Of a stretch of DNA of 64,000 nucleotides, positions 33,915 to 44,357 are shown in pieces (position 1 is the first letter of the stretch; every line of letters begins with the position of its first letter). Position numbers and translations under genes: made by a program. This DNA comes from Parapedobacter tibetensis (GTDB lineage: Bacteria > Bacteroidota > Bacteroidia > Sphingobacteriales > Sphingobacteriaceae). The stretch spans positions 1 through 64,000 of the forward strand of contig NZ_JAMXBE010000010.1 in assembly GCF_024704835.1 (NCBI RefSeq), written 5' to 3'. The notes under the pieces are model-generated. The model searched no databases. It saw only the letters and a program-made list of their open reading frames with translations, and had not been told where the DNA came from.

Positions 33915-35783
33915 TTATTCTTCCTCAAATAAAACGATTCGGCCATCGACACTACTAGCCAATAAAATACCTTTTGAGAAGCGTGACAGCGTATTCACCA
34001 TGTTATCGCTCATGTCAAAAGACCAATTGATTTTCTTTTTGGAGAGGTCTATCGAATAGACCGCTCCCGAATTGGAGCCAAAAAAACCGCTATTCTTGTG
34101 AATAATGGGTATGGAGGGAGATAAATCACTTGCTGTCCCAAGGTTTATTTCCAGGAATTTACGCGGAGACCCACTGTCGATTTTCCAGCCAACTACCGCG
34201 CTTTGGTTTGTTTTCGCTAATAGCCTTTTTTTCTTGATGTCGCCACCTAAAGACTCCCACAAGCCTTGCTCCTCTATTTCTGAAACAAGGTCGCCGGTAG
34301 CTAAATCAAACCCTCTCAACAGACCTTCTGGCGTAACTACGTAAACCACGGTATCCATAATTACCGGGACACAGATAGCAGGTGAATAATACGGGCTGCG
34401 GTCCGGATTTTCCCAGAACCAAGACAAGGAACCATCATTTTTATCTAAGGCGTAAAGTTTATTGTGCCAGGTACCGAATACAATCGTTTTGCCGGCAATT
34501 GAAGGTTTCATAAAAACAGCACCTTCCATGTCATGGAAAATCCAGCTTATTTCTCCACTGTTCAATTCGATAGCCCTGAATTTATTGTCACTTCCTCCGA
34601 TAAACACCATGTCCTCTTCAATGATAGGGGAAGCAATAATGGGAGCATCTGTTTTCAATTCCCATAGCTTTGCACCGGTGAGTACATCCAGGCAGTAAAT
34701 AGTACTGTCAACCGATGCAAAAACCACTTTGTTTCCCGATATTGCGGGTGAGGAATAAATTGCTCCTTCTGTTTTATACGTCCAGTTGATCTTGGAATTT
34801 TGCGTACTTACGGATTTAAACTCCCCTAGCATATTTCCGAACAAAATGTTCTTCCTGGAAGCAATGGGAGTCGAAATAATGTTCCCATTATCCATATAAC
34901 TCCATGTTATTTTTACTGACTCCGGCCGGTCAGTTTCTGCTTCCGAAACGTTTAATTTTGATAGCTCTGCCTGAATATCCGCTTTGTTCATTAAGGCCAA
35001 GGTGGTCCAGACTGTATCTTTGCCCGCTTCCGGAAAGATAGCCTTTGCAGTTAAGGAATCGTTAGCAATGGTGATTTGATTATATGTGGTTAAACCGTTC
35101 CTGAACTGGGTGGTCGTCGTCATTAAACTTTTAAAACCAGCTTCATTGATTATTTTATTTGAATGGCCATGGCCTGAAAAAACCATCAGGACATTATGAT
35201 CTTTCAGCACGGATAGGACTTCTTGATAATTGCTGATATATGTATCCAACAAAGGGATATGAGCTATTAGTATAATCGGTTGGTGTAGAGGGGTAGAAGC
35301 CATGGTCTTCTCAAGCCAATCCAACTGTCCCTTGGGAACATAACCTTTTATAGTCGCGCGTGCATAGGGGCCGGTGCTTATCCCTATAAAACGGATCCCG
35401 TTTATGTCTTTGATAAATTTCTGCCCCCCAAAAAGTTCCGTAAAAGAAGCGCCTGCATTATCAGACCAATAGGTATCATGATTTCCGGGAACAATCATAT
35501 ACGGCTTGTCCAATTTATCCAATATTCTTTTGGCTTCCTTCAATTGACTATGGGAACCAAAATCACTAGCATCTCCTGCATGTATTACAAAACTTATCTC
35601 AGAATTTTGATTAATCGCGTCAACTACAAGTTCAAGCGAAGTATCATTACCGGGTTTTCCAATATGGCTATCCGAAAGAACGGCAAATGAAACAGATCCT
35701 GGAGGAGTGGACTGACCTAAACAAACTGCTGTCGAGATATAAAAGAAAACTAAACTCAACGTTGATTGTAAATGAATGTGCAT
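33915..35783 (-). CDS. Secreted metallophosphoesterase fused to PQQ-like beta-propeller
   Basis: A signal peptide (LVFFYISTAVCLGQ) is followed by a calcineurin-like phosphoesterase domain. Its metal motifs are VLSDSHIG, HAGDASD, VPGNHDTYW, LIAHIPLL and FSGHGHSN (residues ~35-210). From about residue 285 on, repeated IYSSPAISGNKVVFAS-like units form a PQQ/WD-type beta-propeller. The gene is the last of the minus-strand polysaccharide-utilisation locus, 19 bp after the GH97 gene. It may remove phosphate from a glycan or nucleotide substrate; the propeller may bind polysaccharide. The assignment of domains is secure, substrate unknown. Confidence 0.88.
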   Translation of the reverse strand: MHIHLQSTLSLVFFYISTAVCLGQSTPPGSVSFAVLSDSHIGKPGNDTSLELVVDAINQNSEISFVIHAGDASDFGSHSQLKEAKRILDKLDKPYMIVPGNHDTYWSDNAGASFTELFGGQKFIKDINGIRFIGISTGPYARATIKGYVPKGQLDWLEKTMASTPLHQPIILIAHIPLLDTYISNYQEVLSVLKDHNVLMVFSGHGHSNKIINEAGFKSLMTTTTQFRNGLTTYNQITIANDSLTAKAIFPEAGKDTVWTTLALMNKADIQAELSKLNVSEAETDRPESVKITWSYMDNGNIISTPIASRKNILFGNMLGEFKSVSTQNSKINWTYKTEGAIYSSPAISGNKVVFASVDSTIYCLDVLTGAKLWELKTDAPIIASPIIEEDMVFIGGSDNKFRAIELNSGEISWIFHDMEGAVFMKPSIAGKTIVFGTWHNKLYALDKNDGSLSWFWENPDRSPYYSPAICVPVIMDTVVYVVTPEGLLRGFDLATGDLVSEIEEQGLWESLGGDIKKKRLLAKTNQSAVVGWKIDSGSPRKFLEINLGTASDLSPSIPIIHKNSGFFGSNSGAVYSIDLSKKKINWSFDMSDNMVNTLSRFSKGILLASSVDGRIVLFEEE

Positions 35784-35802
35784 GTTAAATACTTAAAATT
35801 CC

Positions 35803-37785
35803 TTAAAACTTTGTTAATTTTATGGCATTTCCGCCATCAGGCGCCAGCTTTAGGATTATTTTATCCGAATTAGTTAATTCCAGCGTATAAATCTCGAGAT
35901 TGTTGGGGTTTTGTTCCACATCCGGGGCGTCTGCATAGATTTCTGCTTTATACTTACCCGGAGGCAAGAAATCCAAGGAGACTTCAACACGTTTGGCCTT
36001 ACTGTTGTTTAGCGTCCCGATATACCAGCTATTCCCTTTTCTACGGGCAACAGTGACAAATTCATCTATTTTGGCTGTAGGGACCACAGTCTCATCCCAA
36101 ACGGTAGGAACCGCTTTTAAAAATTTAAATCCGGGCTCGCCTTCATAGGCTTCCGGATAATCGCATAGGCTGCCGAGGTAGCTTTCCATCACGACATACA
36201 TGGCCAGCATATGTGCACGTGTACCGATCATAAGCGGGCGTGTATAATGTTCTTTCCACTCCGATTCGGGGACGGCCCTGAAGCCGCCCAGATGGTAGTC
36301 CGTTGGTCCGGCAAGCAATCGCGTAAAGGCGATATTAAGATCATGCGCTGTCGTAATCGGCTTCTGGCTGAATTTATTGTATTCATAGTTGTAGGCCGCC
36401 TCCCGGGTAAATTCATTCGGATAGGTGCGGCTCAGCCCGGTAGGTTTATTCGAACCGTGAAACTGAATGTAAAGTTTGTATTTTGCAGCCTTTTGCAAAA
36501 TTTCCTCTTGGATGTTGATCATTTCCTGATCATCGCGGTTCATAAAGTCTACCATCATCCCGTTGATACCCCATTCATTAAATTGTTTAAATGCTTTTTC
36601 CAGATCAGGATAGATGGCTTTCCAATGAACCCATACATGTATACCTACGCCTTTCCCTTTAGCATAATCAGCGATTTTTTTTATATCGATCGTTGGAACG
36701 GTTTCGGTAACATCGGTGTGCTCACCTACTATGCTGTACATTGCAGCATCACTTTTATACCACGGAACACCACCGTAGCCGATTACTGCATGATATTCAA
36801 TATGATTGCGCGCCGCAAAATCAATATAGTATTTATTGGTTTCAAAATTATTGCCCGGAGCAAAGCTGGTATCCGGGATAATATCGCCGTTCCACCAATG
36901 AAAGGTGGTTTTCCCGGGCTTAATCCAGGAAACGTCTTCAAACCGGGTTGGCTCATTTAAGTTGGCCAAGATATTCGATTCGATCAGTCCGCCTATCCGG
37001 TCTCCTATCATGATTACCCGCCATGGTGTGCGGTGGGGCAGGGTCGCTTTGACCTTTATCGCTGTTTGACTCGGTAAGGGCGACAGCTGGCTTCTTAATT
37101 TGCCACCCTCCTTTTTTAAGTACAAGCTAGCATAATCCCTTAGATTGGCCTCGGTAATAGCCATGAACGTACTATTGGAAAATTCAAATAATGCCGGGAG
37201 GTCTATTAAGGTATCTTGTTTTACTTCTTCATAAGGGACTTTGTGAACGAACCCCTCGTGACTATTGGTATAGTTATCCCAGAATATCCCACGCACGACA
37301 GGGTTTCCGTTGATGTTAAAGGTGCTTTCTTCCTCCAATAGTTCATATGATTCCCAGTTTTCTTGTTCAGGAATTTCATACCGAAATGCTAAACCGTCAT
37401 TAAAAGCTCTCACTACCAGATTAATTTTTCTTTTTGCTCCGCTGCGTTCGGCCAGTGGGATTATAACCTGCTTATGGTAGTCCCTTACTTCTTTTACCTT
37501 CCCCACTATCAATTCATACGATTGGTTCACTTCGGTAAATTCAGGTTTTCCCATACTTAAGTTTGGGGCAAAGCTTCCGTCTTTTTTGAAGGCAAGCCCA
37601 AGCTTGGATTCATTGAGCAGTTTATCCCCCTTAAATACGATCTCGTAAACGGGTGAGCCCGTTGTTAAACGAAAGGTAAAAACCAACTTCCCATCCGGTG
37701 ACGCTAATCTTAGCTCATTTTTGGGGAAAGCTTGAAAAGAGGTGAGAATGAATAGCAATAGGATATTTATTTTCAGGTATTTCAT
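35803..37785 (-). CDS. Glycoside hydrolase family 97 enzyme
   Basis: The start at 37785 gives a signal peptide (INILLLFILTSFQAFP). The N-terminal beta-sandwich (to ~residue 280) precedes a TIM barrel with GIHVWVHWKAI, GINGMMVDFMNRDDQ (Asp416) and YIQFHGSNKPTGLSRTYPN with the following EFTREA. These are hallmarks of GH97, which hydrolyses alpha-glucosides or alpha-galactosides with calcium. An Asp at the VDFM position, rather than the SusB-type Glu, suggests the retaining alpha-galactosidase-like branch. It lies between susD and a metallophosphoesterase gene in a single operon. Confidence 0.92.
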   Translation of the reverse strand: MKYLKINILLLFILTSFQAFPKNELRLASPDGKLVFTFRLTTGSPVYEIVFKGDKLLNESKLGLAFKKDGSFAPNLSMGKPEFTEVNQSYELIVGKVKEVRDYHKQVIIPLAERSGAKRKINLVVRAFNDGLAFRYEIPEQENWESYELLEEESTFNINGNPVVRGIFWDNYTNSHEGFVHKVPYEEVKQDTLIDLPALFEFSNSTFMAITEANLRDYASLYLKKEGGKLRSQLSPLPSQTAIKVKATLPHRTPWRVIMIGDRIGGLIESNILANLNEPTRFEDVSWIKPGKTTFHWWNGDIIPDTSFAPGNNFETNKYYIDFAARNHIEYHAVIGYGGVPWYKSDAAMYSIVGEHTDVTETVPTIDIKKIADYAKGKGVGIHVWVHWKAIYPDLEKAFKQFNEWGINGMMVDFMNRDDQEMINIQEEILQKAAKYKLYIQFHGSNKPTGLSRTYPNEFTREAAYNYEYNKFSQKPITTAHDLNIAFTRLLAGPTDYHLGGFRAVPESEWKEHYTRPLMIGTRAHMLAMYVVMESYLGSLCDYPEAYEGEPGFKFLKAVPTVWDETVVPTAKIDEFVTVARRKGNSWYIGTLNNSKAKRVEVSLDFLPPGKYKAEIYADAPDVEQNPNNLEIYTLELTNSDKIILKLAPDGGNAIKLTKF

Positions 37786-37820
37786 TGCGAACATTTTTTT
37801 GGGTTTGAGACGTTTGACGT

Positions 37821-39413
37821 TTAGTAGCCGGGGTTCTGTGAAAGGTTCGGATTAGCGTTCAAAGCGGTTTGGGGTATGGGGAACACGTTATGATGATCGC
37901 CATTGGGTTTGTGCGACAACCAGCTTTTTGTGGAAAATATTCCGAAGCGGATCATATCCCGTCTCCTATGGGCTTCCCAGGCAAATTCCCACCCCAGTTC
38001 ATCCAAAAACCGCCCATAAGCTACCGGGCTTGTATCTCCCTCATCGGTGATCTCATAGTCTTCAACATATCCATAATCATAGCCCGAATCCTGGGTTAAT
38101 TCATTCCCGGTAACGGTTGCCTGTTGTGGTTCATCCTTAAACGCCCGCTGCCGGACTTGGGTCACTAACTCGGCCGCTTCGTCAGTTCTTCCCAATCTTA
38201 ATAAAGCCTCTGCTTTTATCATTAGCACTTCAGCATAACGGAAAAACGGGAAATCGTTGCTTAAATTGGCAAGAGAACCCTGCTTTACCTCAAATTTATT
38301 CACTCTGTATCCTTCATTTGATGCCGTGAAACGGCCATTGGGGATTTCTTTGGTAAAATCCAGTTGTACACCTTCTGCCATGATGAGATTCCCGTCAAAA
38401 TCAAACTGCTGCCCCCCTAACCAGGTACTTTCCAGCCGGGAGTCGCCGCTATCATAGGTGTTTAAAAATTGAGTAACCCCCTTGGCGGCCCCAGGACCCC
38501 ATGGCAAGGCTTTCAACTCATACTTCTGAGCCAAGGCATTATGCCATGACCATCGTTGAATGTAAAACCCTGTTCCCAGGTTTTCGTCAAAAGGAATGGC
38601 AAAAACTATCTCCGGAGACCCTTCATTGTCCGTACGAAAAACATCGCTGTAATTGGTCTCCAATGCATATTTTCCGGAGTTTATAATATCATCGGTTTGT
38701 ACAAGGCATTCCTCCCAATTTGGTTGTCCAACATACACTTCCGAATTAAGATAGACGTTTGCCAATAAAATTTTAGCAGCCCATTTATTAAAACGCCCAT
38801 ACATAAGGCTATTTTTCTCCTCATTCAGATTGGGAAGGGATTCGTTTATTTCGGTGACTATGAATGCATAAATTTCTTCACGAGTAGCGCTTTCAGGCAG
38901 GTCCTGTGATGTTGATTTCACCAAAGGGCCATTTCCGAAATTGTCCATAATCAACCAATAAAAAAAAGCACGTGCAACCCTCATTTCAGAAAGAATAGCC
39001 TCTTTACCTGCTGATATTGGAAGAGCCCCGCTTTCAATCAGCTCGATGACCCGGTTCGAATAAAAAACGCCTCGATAAAATCCTTCCCACATATTTGGAA
39101 TAGATCGTTCCAACGAATTCCAGTTGTGCAAGTGTAAATTCCTATAGATACCTCCATCATCCCATCCTGAAGGATTTGCAGGCATTACAATGGCGTCACC
39201 AGGAAGTTCTTGGGCCATATAAAAATGCTGATGGTTCCACCATGGACGCATGCTGGCGTATACCGTCCCAATGGTACTCTGTAGATCTTCTTCCGAAAAC
39301 TCGTAGGTTTCTTCTGTAACCGAAGAAAAGACAGTGGGATCAAGATCATGATCACATCCAAAAATTAAAACCGACAAAAATATAATAAGTATACGTTGTG
39401 TATTTTTCATCTT
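37821..39413 (-). CDS. SusD/RagB-family ligand-binding lipoprotein of the GH97 PUL
   Basis: The start at 39413 (MKNTQRILIIFLSVLIFGCDH) gives a lipobox Cys. SusD traits are NWNSLERSIPNMWEGFYRGVFYSNRVIEL, EMRVARAFFYWLIMDNFGNGPL, FFRYAEVLMIKAEALLRLG (each named in part) and the C-terminal FAWEAHRRRDMIRFG and NVFPIPQTALNANPNL. It partners the SusC encoded 88 bp upstream. Function is oligosaccharide capture at the cell surface. Confidence 0.93.
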   Translation of the reverse strand, partial: KMKNTQRILIIFLSVLIFGCDHDLDPTVFSSVTEETYEFSEEDLQSTIGTVYASMRPWWNHQHFYMAQELPGDAIVMPANPSGWDDGGIYRNLHLHNWNSLERSIPNMWEGFYRGVFYSNRVIELIESGALPISAGKEAILSEMRVARAFFYWLIMDNFGNGPLVKSTSQDLPESATREEIYAFIVTEINESLPNLNEEKNSLMYGRFNKWAAKILLANVYLNSEVYVGQPNWEECLVQTDDIINSGKYALETNYSDVFRTDNEGSPEIVFAIPFDENLGTGFYIQRWSWHNALAQKYELKALPWGPGAAKGVTQFLNTYDSGDSRLESTWLGGQQFDFDGNLIMAEGVQLDFTKEIPNGRFTASNEGYRVNKFEVKQGSLANLSNDFPFFRYAEVLMIKAEALLRLGRTDEAAELVTQVRQRAFKDEPQQATVTGNELTQDSGYDYGYVEDYEITDEGDTSPVAYGRFLDELGWEFAWEAHRRRDMIRFGIFSTKSWLSHKPNGDHHNVFPIPQTALNANPNLSQNPGY

Positions 39414-39501
39414 AATAAATTGTTTGTTTAAGGCGATGAAGCTATCAGATTTATTCGTCACACTGTGGATGAATAAATCGTGATGGTTTCATGATTCCAG
39501 T

Positions 39502-42500
39502 TTAAAAAGTTAACGATAGGCCAAGAATGTAGGTCCTAGCTGAGGGATATCGGTATCTATGGTCAATTCCAAGATCAAGACCTACACTGTTCACCTCAGG
39601 GTCAATTCCGGAGTATCCCGTTAGGGTTGCAAGATTAATTCCTGTGGCACTAAACCTTAATACTTTAAAAAATGCGGAATGCTTTAAATCCATATTGTAT
39701 CCCAAGGATACATTGCTGATCTTCCAGTAATCACCGCGTTCTACGTAATGGCTAATGTACTGCAATTCTTGGTCGAGGGCCAATTGTTGTCCATAGACAG
39801 GATCGAAGGTCGAGTTAAGGACATTACCCCGTGTCAGCATGGTGGGTGTTTCGTAGAACATCCTGGCCATATTCAGAATCTGGAACCCAAAAGCCCCTCG
39901 CATTTGTATGCTGAGATCAAGATTTTTATAGGTAAGGGTGTTGTTCCAGTTCAAGTAGTAGTCTGGAAGGCCGTTACCTAAAACACGCTTATCGTCACCG
40001 GTTTGTTCCGATATGGGCTTAGTTTCCCCATTTTCCCCTGCTATTAACCAATGTCCTTCTTCATCAACCCCTACTGAATGATAGCCGAAGAAATTACCGA
40101 TGGGTTCCCCTATTTGTATCCGGTGTGTGGTTTGTAAAATAGGTTCGCCGGTAGCTCCGACATCAAGGTAACCACTGGCTAGTTGAAAATTGTCGTTGGT
40201 CAGTGAAATAACTTCATTGGTATTGGTGGCATAATTTACCGCTGTGTTCCATTGGAAGTCCGACCGTTCAATAACGGAGGCATTCAACGTTATTTCCAAG
40301 CCTTTGTTCTTCATCGTTGCGGCGTTGGCAGTAATGGAATTGAATAAATAGGGGGGTACCGGTACACTGTAATCCCATATCATATCCCGGGTTGTCCGCT
40401 GGTAAAGGTCTACGGACCCCCAAATGCGTTGTCCAAAGAGGCCGAAATCAATACCCAGATTGATCTCCTCTTTGGTTTCCCATCGTAAATTAGGGTTCGG
40501 GTTGGTCGTAGGTTCTATGGTTTGGATCCAATTTCCGTCAATATAACTCCGGGTATTGTAATTCAGTGTGCTTAGGGAGGGATATGGATCTTCCGGGATC
40601 GTCCCGGTTAGGCCGAATCCTACACGTAATTTCAGCTGGTTCAAAATTGTACTTGAGCTTAGGAAAGGTTCCTTGTGCAGATTCCAGCCTGCAGATATCG
40701 CAGGAAAACTCGCCCATTTATTGTTAATTCCAAATTTTGACGAACCTTCACGCCGAATACTTGCGGCGAGTAAATATTTGCCCATGAAATTATAGTTTAT
40801 CCTGAAGAAATAACTGATTAATTTATTTTCAGATTGATAAGAGGACTGGATTGCTTCCCCCCTGGTAAGGGCAAGTCCTGTTTGTATGAGGTTATAATCG
40901 TATTCATCCGTTGGAAAATCCCAATTCTGCAACCCGGCATCCTGATAATTTTGGGTAAACCAGGTATGTCCGATCAGCGCAGCGATGTTATGATCCTCAA
41001 AAAAAGTTTTATCATATTCCAGGGTAGCCTCAAAGAGATCCTCCTGTGTTCTTATGTTCCTTCTTGAAGCAAAGCCGTTTCGTCCGTCCCGCAGCGTAGA
41101 GGTATGGGCCTTGGTTTCGTAATAGCCCAGCATTTCCTTCGTTACATCCCTCGAACCCAGTATCCTGAGGGATAAGTCCTGTGTTGGATTAAATGTAGCC
41201 GTACCGTAGTATTTAAGTTTGTTATTTTGATTTATACCCCTCGTTTCCTCCAGGAGGGCCACCGGGTTATCATACGCATGCCTGCCCAGGTTTTGGAACC
41301 AGCTGCCATTTTCATTCGTTAAGGGAGCTGTTGGGTTATAAATAAGGGCGTTGTAATAAACGGCCTGATTATACCCGCCACCAGGAGACCCTGCAAAAGA
41401 TTCTTGTGTGTACGCATTAATATTGGCAGTAATCTTTAGCATATCATCAAACATGGAATGATTTACCTCGAAACGCGGATATATTTTTTTGTCATTGGAT
41501 TTCTTCATGATTCCATTTTGACTACTATACCTAAGGCTCGCAATATAATTACTGGCCCTGTTTCCGCCCTGAAGGCTTATATCATGAATTTGTGAAATAG
41601 GCGAGCGTGTTACCTCTTTCAGCCAGTTGGTACTCGCCCCCTGATCAATAGCGCCCGGCAATCCTTCCTGAACTTTTTCCCGGTATTCGTCGGTATTCAA
41701 GAAATCCAGTTTTCTGGCGATGGCTTGAACGTTCAAGCTGCTTTTAATAGAAATTGTTGGTTTTATATCTCTTTTTACGCTCTTGGTGGTTAGTAGAATA
41801 ACACCGTTGGAGCCCCTGGTTCCATAAATGGCTGCCGCCGAACCATCCTTTAGCACATTGATCGATTCGATTTCTTCTGGTGAAACTTCGTCAAGATCGC
41901 CAGGAACCCCATCTATCAATATCAAAGGTTGCGACCCCGACGCTAGCGTAATAACACCCCTTAAATTGATCTGGGAAGTGCTCAAGGGATCAGCATCTGG
42001 CGTAGTGATGTTTAAACCCGCTACTTTTCCCTGTACCAGTTCTGCTGCATCTGTAAAGGCACCTTGGTTGAAATCGGCTGCATTAACTGTGGAAACAGCC
42101 CCTGTTACTTCCTCGGCTACCTGTGTTCCATAGCCGATCACCACAACCTCGTCCAATTGGGAAAGTGAGGCGCGGAGTTCGATGACCAAGCGTTGCCGCC
42201 CATTAATGGAGATTTCCTGTGGTTCGTAGCCTATCCGCTGTACTTCGAGTATGCCGTTGGTCGGTACGGCCTGCAGGGTAAATTCCCCCAGTTGATTGGT
42301 ATAAGTTGCGAGTGGGCTGCCCTTGAGCCGTATGGTGACGCTTTCAACTGGTGTGCCCAGTGTATCGGTGACGACACCCGTTATGGTTTTTTGCTGTACA
42401 TCGTTACCGTCCTTCCCTCCATTGCCAAAGGAACCCCCGATTCGTTCGGGAATGGTTTTTTCTTTTACCACAACCAATTTCAATTCATCCTTTATCTCAA

Positions 42501-42897
42501 AGGTGAATGGCCGGCCGGAAAAAAGCTCTTCCAACGCTTCGTCAAGGAGAACGTTCTTAAGTTCCAGCTCGATGGCCGGTTGAGCCTGCATCAGATCTCC
42601 TTTCATAATGAAATTGAAACCGGTTTGCTCACTGAACGATGTGATGACGTCCTCAAATGCCATTGTTCTCTTCTCCAACGTCACCCGCTGGGCGGTTGTT
42701 TCTGCTGCAAAAGCGGAAATCATTACGATGGTCAGTAAACTGAAAAGGGTATAAATACGCATAAGCCATTTTTTGACGATGGTCAGGTTTCCCACCCTTG
42801 CTCCGTTAATGGGGCTGACATCGGGCAGGAGATTCGGCAATTCCAATACATTCAATGTGTCTTTCGTGAGACCGCATTCCTCTAAATTTTTAATCAT
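39502..42897 (-). CDS. SusC-family TonB-dependent receptor with N-terminal STN signalling domain
   Basis: After a leader and membrane helix (YTLFSLLTIVMISAFAA), an STN domain (residues ~80-150, VTLEKRTMAFEDVITSFSEQ) allows signalling to the FecR/ECF-sigma pair encoded just upstream. A carboxypeptidase-regulatory domain (~175-250), the plug with ESINVLKDGSAAAIYGTRGS, and a large barrel ending in TYILGLSLTF follow. It transports the glycan captured by the adjacent SusD. The start is uncertain: ATGs at 42912, 42897 and nearer the membrane helix are possible. Confidence 0.93.
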   Translation of the reverse strand: MIKNLEECGLTKDTLNVLELPNLLPDVSPINGARVGNLTIVKKWLMRIYTLFSLLTIVMISAFAAETTAQRVTLEKRTMAFEDVITSFSEQTGFNFIMKGDLMQAQPAIELELKNVLLDEALEELFSGRPFTFEIKDELKLVVVKEKTIPERIGGSFGNGGKDGNDVQQKTITGVVTDTLGTPVESVTIRLKGSPLATYTNQLGEFTLQAVPTNGILEVQRIGYEPQEISINGRQRLVIELRASLSQLDEVVVIGYGTQVAEEVTGAVSTVNAADFNQGAFTDAAELVQGKVAGLNITTPDADPLSTSQINLRGVITLASGSQPLILIDGVPGDLDEVSPEEIESINVLKDGSAAAIYGTRGSNGVILLTTKSVKRDIKPTISIKSSLNVQAIARKLDFLNTDEYREKVQEGLPGAIDQGASTNWLKEVTRSPISQIHDISLQGGNRASNYIASLRYSSQNGIMKKSNDKKIYPRFEVNHSMFDDMLKITANINAYTQESFAGSPGGGYNQAVYYNALIYNPTAPLTNENGSWFQNLGRHAYDNPVALLEETRGINQNNKLKYYGTATFNPTQDLSLRILGSRDVTKEMLGYYETKAHTSTLRDGRNGFASRRNIRTQEDLFEATLEYDKTFFEDHNIAALIGHTWFTQNYQDAGLQNWDFPTDEYDYNLIQTGLALTRGEAIQSSYQSENKLISYFFRINYNFMGKYLLAASIRREGSSKFGINNKWASFPAISAGWNLHKEPFLSSSTILNQLKLRVGFGLTGTIPEDPYPSLSTLNYNTRSYIDGNWIQTIEPTTNPNPNLRWETKEEINLGIDFGLFGQRIWGSVDLYQRTTRDMIWDYSVPVPPYLFNSITANAATMKNKGLEITLNASVIERSDFQWNTAVNYATNTNEVISLTNDNFQLASGYLDVGATGEPILQTTHRIQIGEPIGNFFGYHSVGVDEEGHWLIAGENGETKPISEQTGDDKRVLGNGLPDYYLNWNNTLTYKNLDLSIQMRGAFGFQILNMARMFYETPTMLTRGNVLNSTFDPVYGQQLALDQELQYISHYVERGDYWKISNVSLGYNMDLKHSAFFKVLRFSATGINLATLTGYSGIDPEVNSVGLDLGIDHRYRYPSARTYILGLSLTF

Positions 42898-43018
42898 AAA
42901 ATTGTAATGCAACCCCTTGAATCAGCAATTATTGCTAACTTCGCAGGGTCTGGATTTATTAATTAAATTATCACCACAGTTTGATTAACCCCGCCTAGCG
43001 GGGGATATTCCCAGGCAT

Positions 43019-43047
43019 TCAGGCTTCCGGCTGCAATCCGGAAGCTT
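43019..43047. terminator. Hairpin between fecR and susC
   Basis: AGGCTTCCGG/CCGGAAGC arms with a 6-nt loop are followed on the plus strand by seven Ts. For the minus-strand operon no T-run follows, so its role there may be RNA processing or partial attenuation between the fecR and susC messages. Confidence 0.5.
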
Positions 43048-43070
43048 TTTTTGGGAATGTTGGTACACGT

Positions 43071-44237
43071 TTACCTCATTACGCTAATCCTCCTTTCTTT
43101 CCCATTCGTTGTCACTTCAAACCGGGCGTCAGATGCGGCTTCGAGCATTTTAAGCACATCTCCAAGCGTCCATTTCCGGTGCACTATTCCAAAAATCTGT
43201 TCGCCCTTTAACGATTCGTCTTTAAACGTTACGCTTACGTCGTACCATTGGGATACCTGCTGCAAGATGCTTTCGAGGTCTTCTGAGAAACGGAAGTAGC
43301 CCTTTTTCCAGGCAATGGCATTCTCGATTTCAGCGTCGCCGATTTCGATTTCACCATCACTGTTTATGGCTTGCTGCCCGGGTTTGAGTATTTCACGCAC
43401 CGCATTACCTTGCTGCATCCCCGTATAGGCCGTCACTTGCACTGTACCATTGACCAGGGTGGTCGTTATATCCTGTTGGTCGTTATAGGCCGAAATGTTG
43501 AACTCCGTGCCCAATACCCTGACTTCCTGCCCCTTGCTTTTTACGATAAAAGGTACCCTTTCATTTTTGTATACTTCGAAATAGGCTTCTCCTTCCAATT
43601 CGACCATCCGACGGTCCTCAGTAAACCGGGAGGGATATTTCAACGTTGAGCTTGCATTGAGCCAAACTTTTGTGCTGTCGGAAAGTGTGACCTGGTATTG
43701 GCCACGCAACGAAGTCGAAAGCGCGAGTTGTTGGACCAACTCGGTTTCGCCCAAATTGATAGCTCTCAAGGATATGTTGTCTGCATATCTGATAGTCCCT
43801 GCTGCCATGATGATTCCCGTTTGGTTACTGTCTAGGCTTATCTGCCTGCCATCTGCCAGGGCGAGTACCGCCCGGTTACCGCCTGGACTGATTTCTGACG
43901 CAGCGATGGTCCGCCAGTCGTCAGATCCGCTATTCCTGAAAAAAAAGAGGCCGACAGCCGAGACGAGAAGCAGGGCGGCAGCCATTGACCAGTATTGTGC
44001 AGACTTACCCCAACGGAGACGTTCCGGCTTGTGCGGGGTATCCGCGTGAAGCAACGTTTTGCGCAAACGGGCAAGCACCATTTCACGGTCATGGGTCATT
44101 TTGCTTTCCGGAATATCAGGGCGTAGGTCGCTGGCCAAAGCGTCGGCATACCATTCTTCGATCATTGCCTTTTCGTCGCGTGTACAAGTGCCTTGTCGAT
44201 ACTTTTCAAACAATATTTTCGCTTGTTTCGTTGTCAT
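43071..44237 (-). CDS. FecR-family anti-sigma factor with DUF4974
   Basis: The 388-residue product has a cytoplasmic N-terminal region and a single membrane helix (WSMAAALLLVSAVGLFFF, about residue 83). The periplasmic FecR domain includes SDSTKVWLNASSTLKYPSRF and VELEGEAYFEVYKNERVPFIVKS (quoted in part). The C-terminal DUF4974 segment includes FRFSEDLESILQQVSQWYDV. It holds the ECF sigma factor encoded 120 bp upstream until the STN domain of the downstream SusC signals ligand. Part of the GH97 PUL. Confidence 0.95.
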   Translation of the reverse strand: MTTKQAKILFEKYRQGTCTRDEKAMIEEWYADALASDLRPDIPESKMTHDREMVLARLRKTLLHADTPHKPERLRWGKSAQYWSMAAALLLVSAVGLFFFRNSGSDDWRTIAASEISPGGNRAVLALADGRQISLDSNQTGIIMAAGTIRYADNISLRAINLGETELVQQLALSTSLRGQYQVTLSDSTKVWLNASSTLKYPSRFTEDRRMVELEGEAYFEVYKNERVPFIVKSKGQEVRVLGTEFNISAYNDQQDITTTLVNGTVQVTAYTGMQQGNAVREILKPGQQAINSDGEIEIGDAEIENAIAWKKGYFRFSEDLESILQQVSQWYDVSVTFKDESLKGEQIFGIVHRKWTLGDVLKMLEAASDARFEVTTNGKERRISVMR

Positions 44238-44357
44238 ACCTAATAAATTTAGCCAGGTATTTTCTAACTTATCCCGCCATTGGTTATTTGATAATACACC
44301 AAAAGTGCATTGCGGTTGTAGACCGAAATGAAAGAAAATTAAGTGAAGAACCTTAGT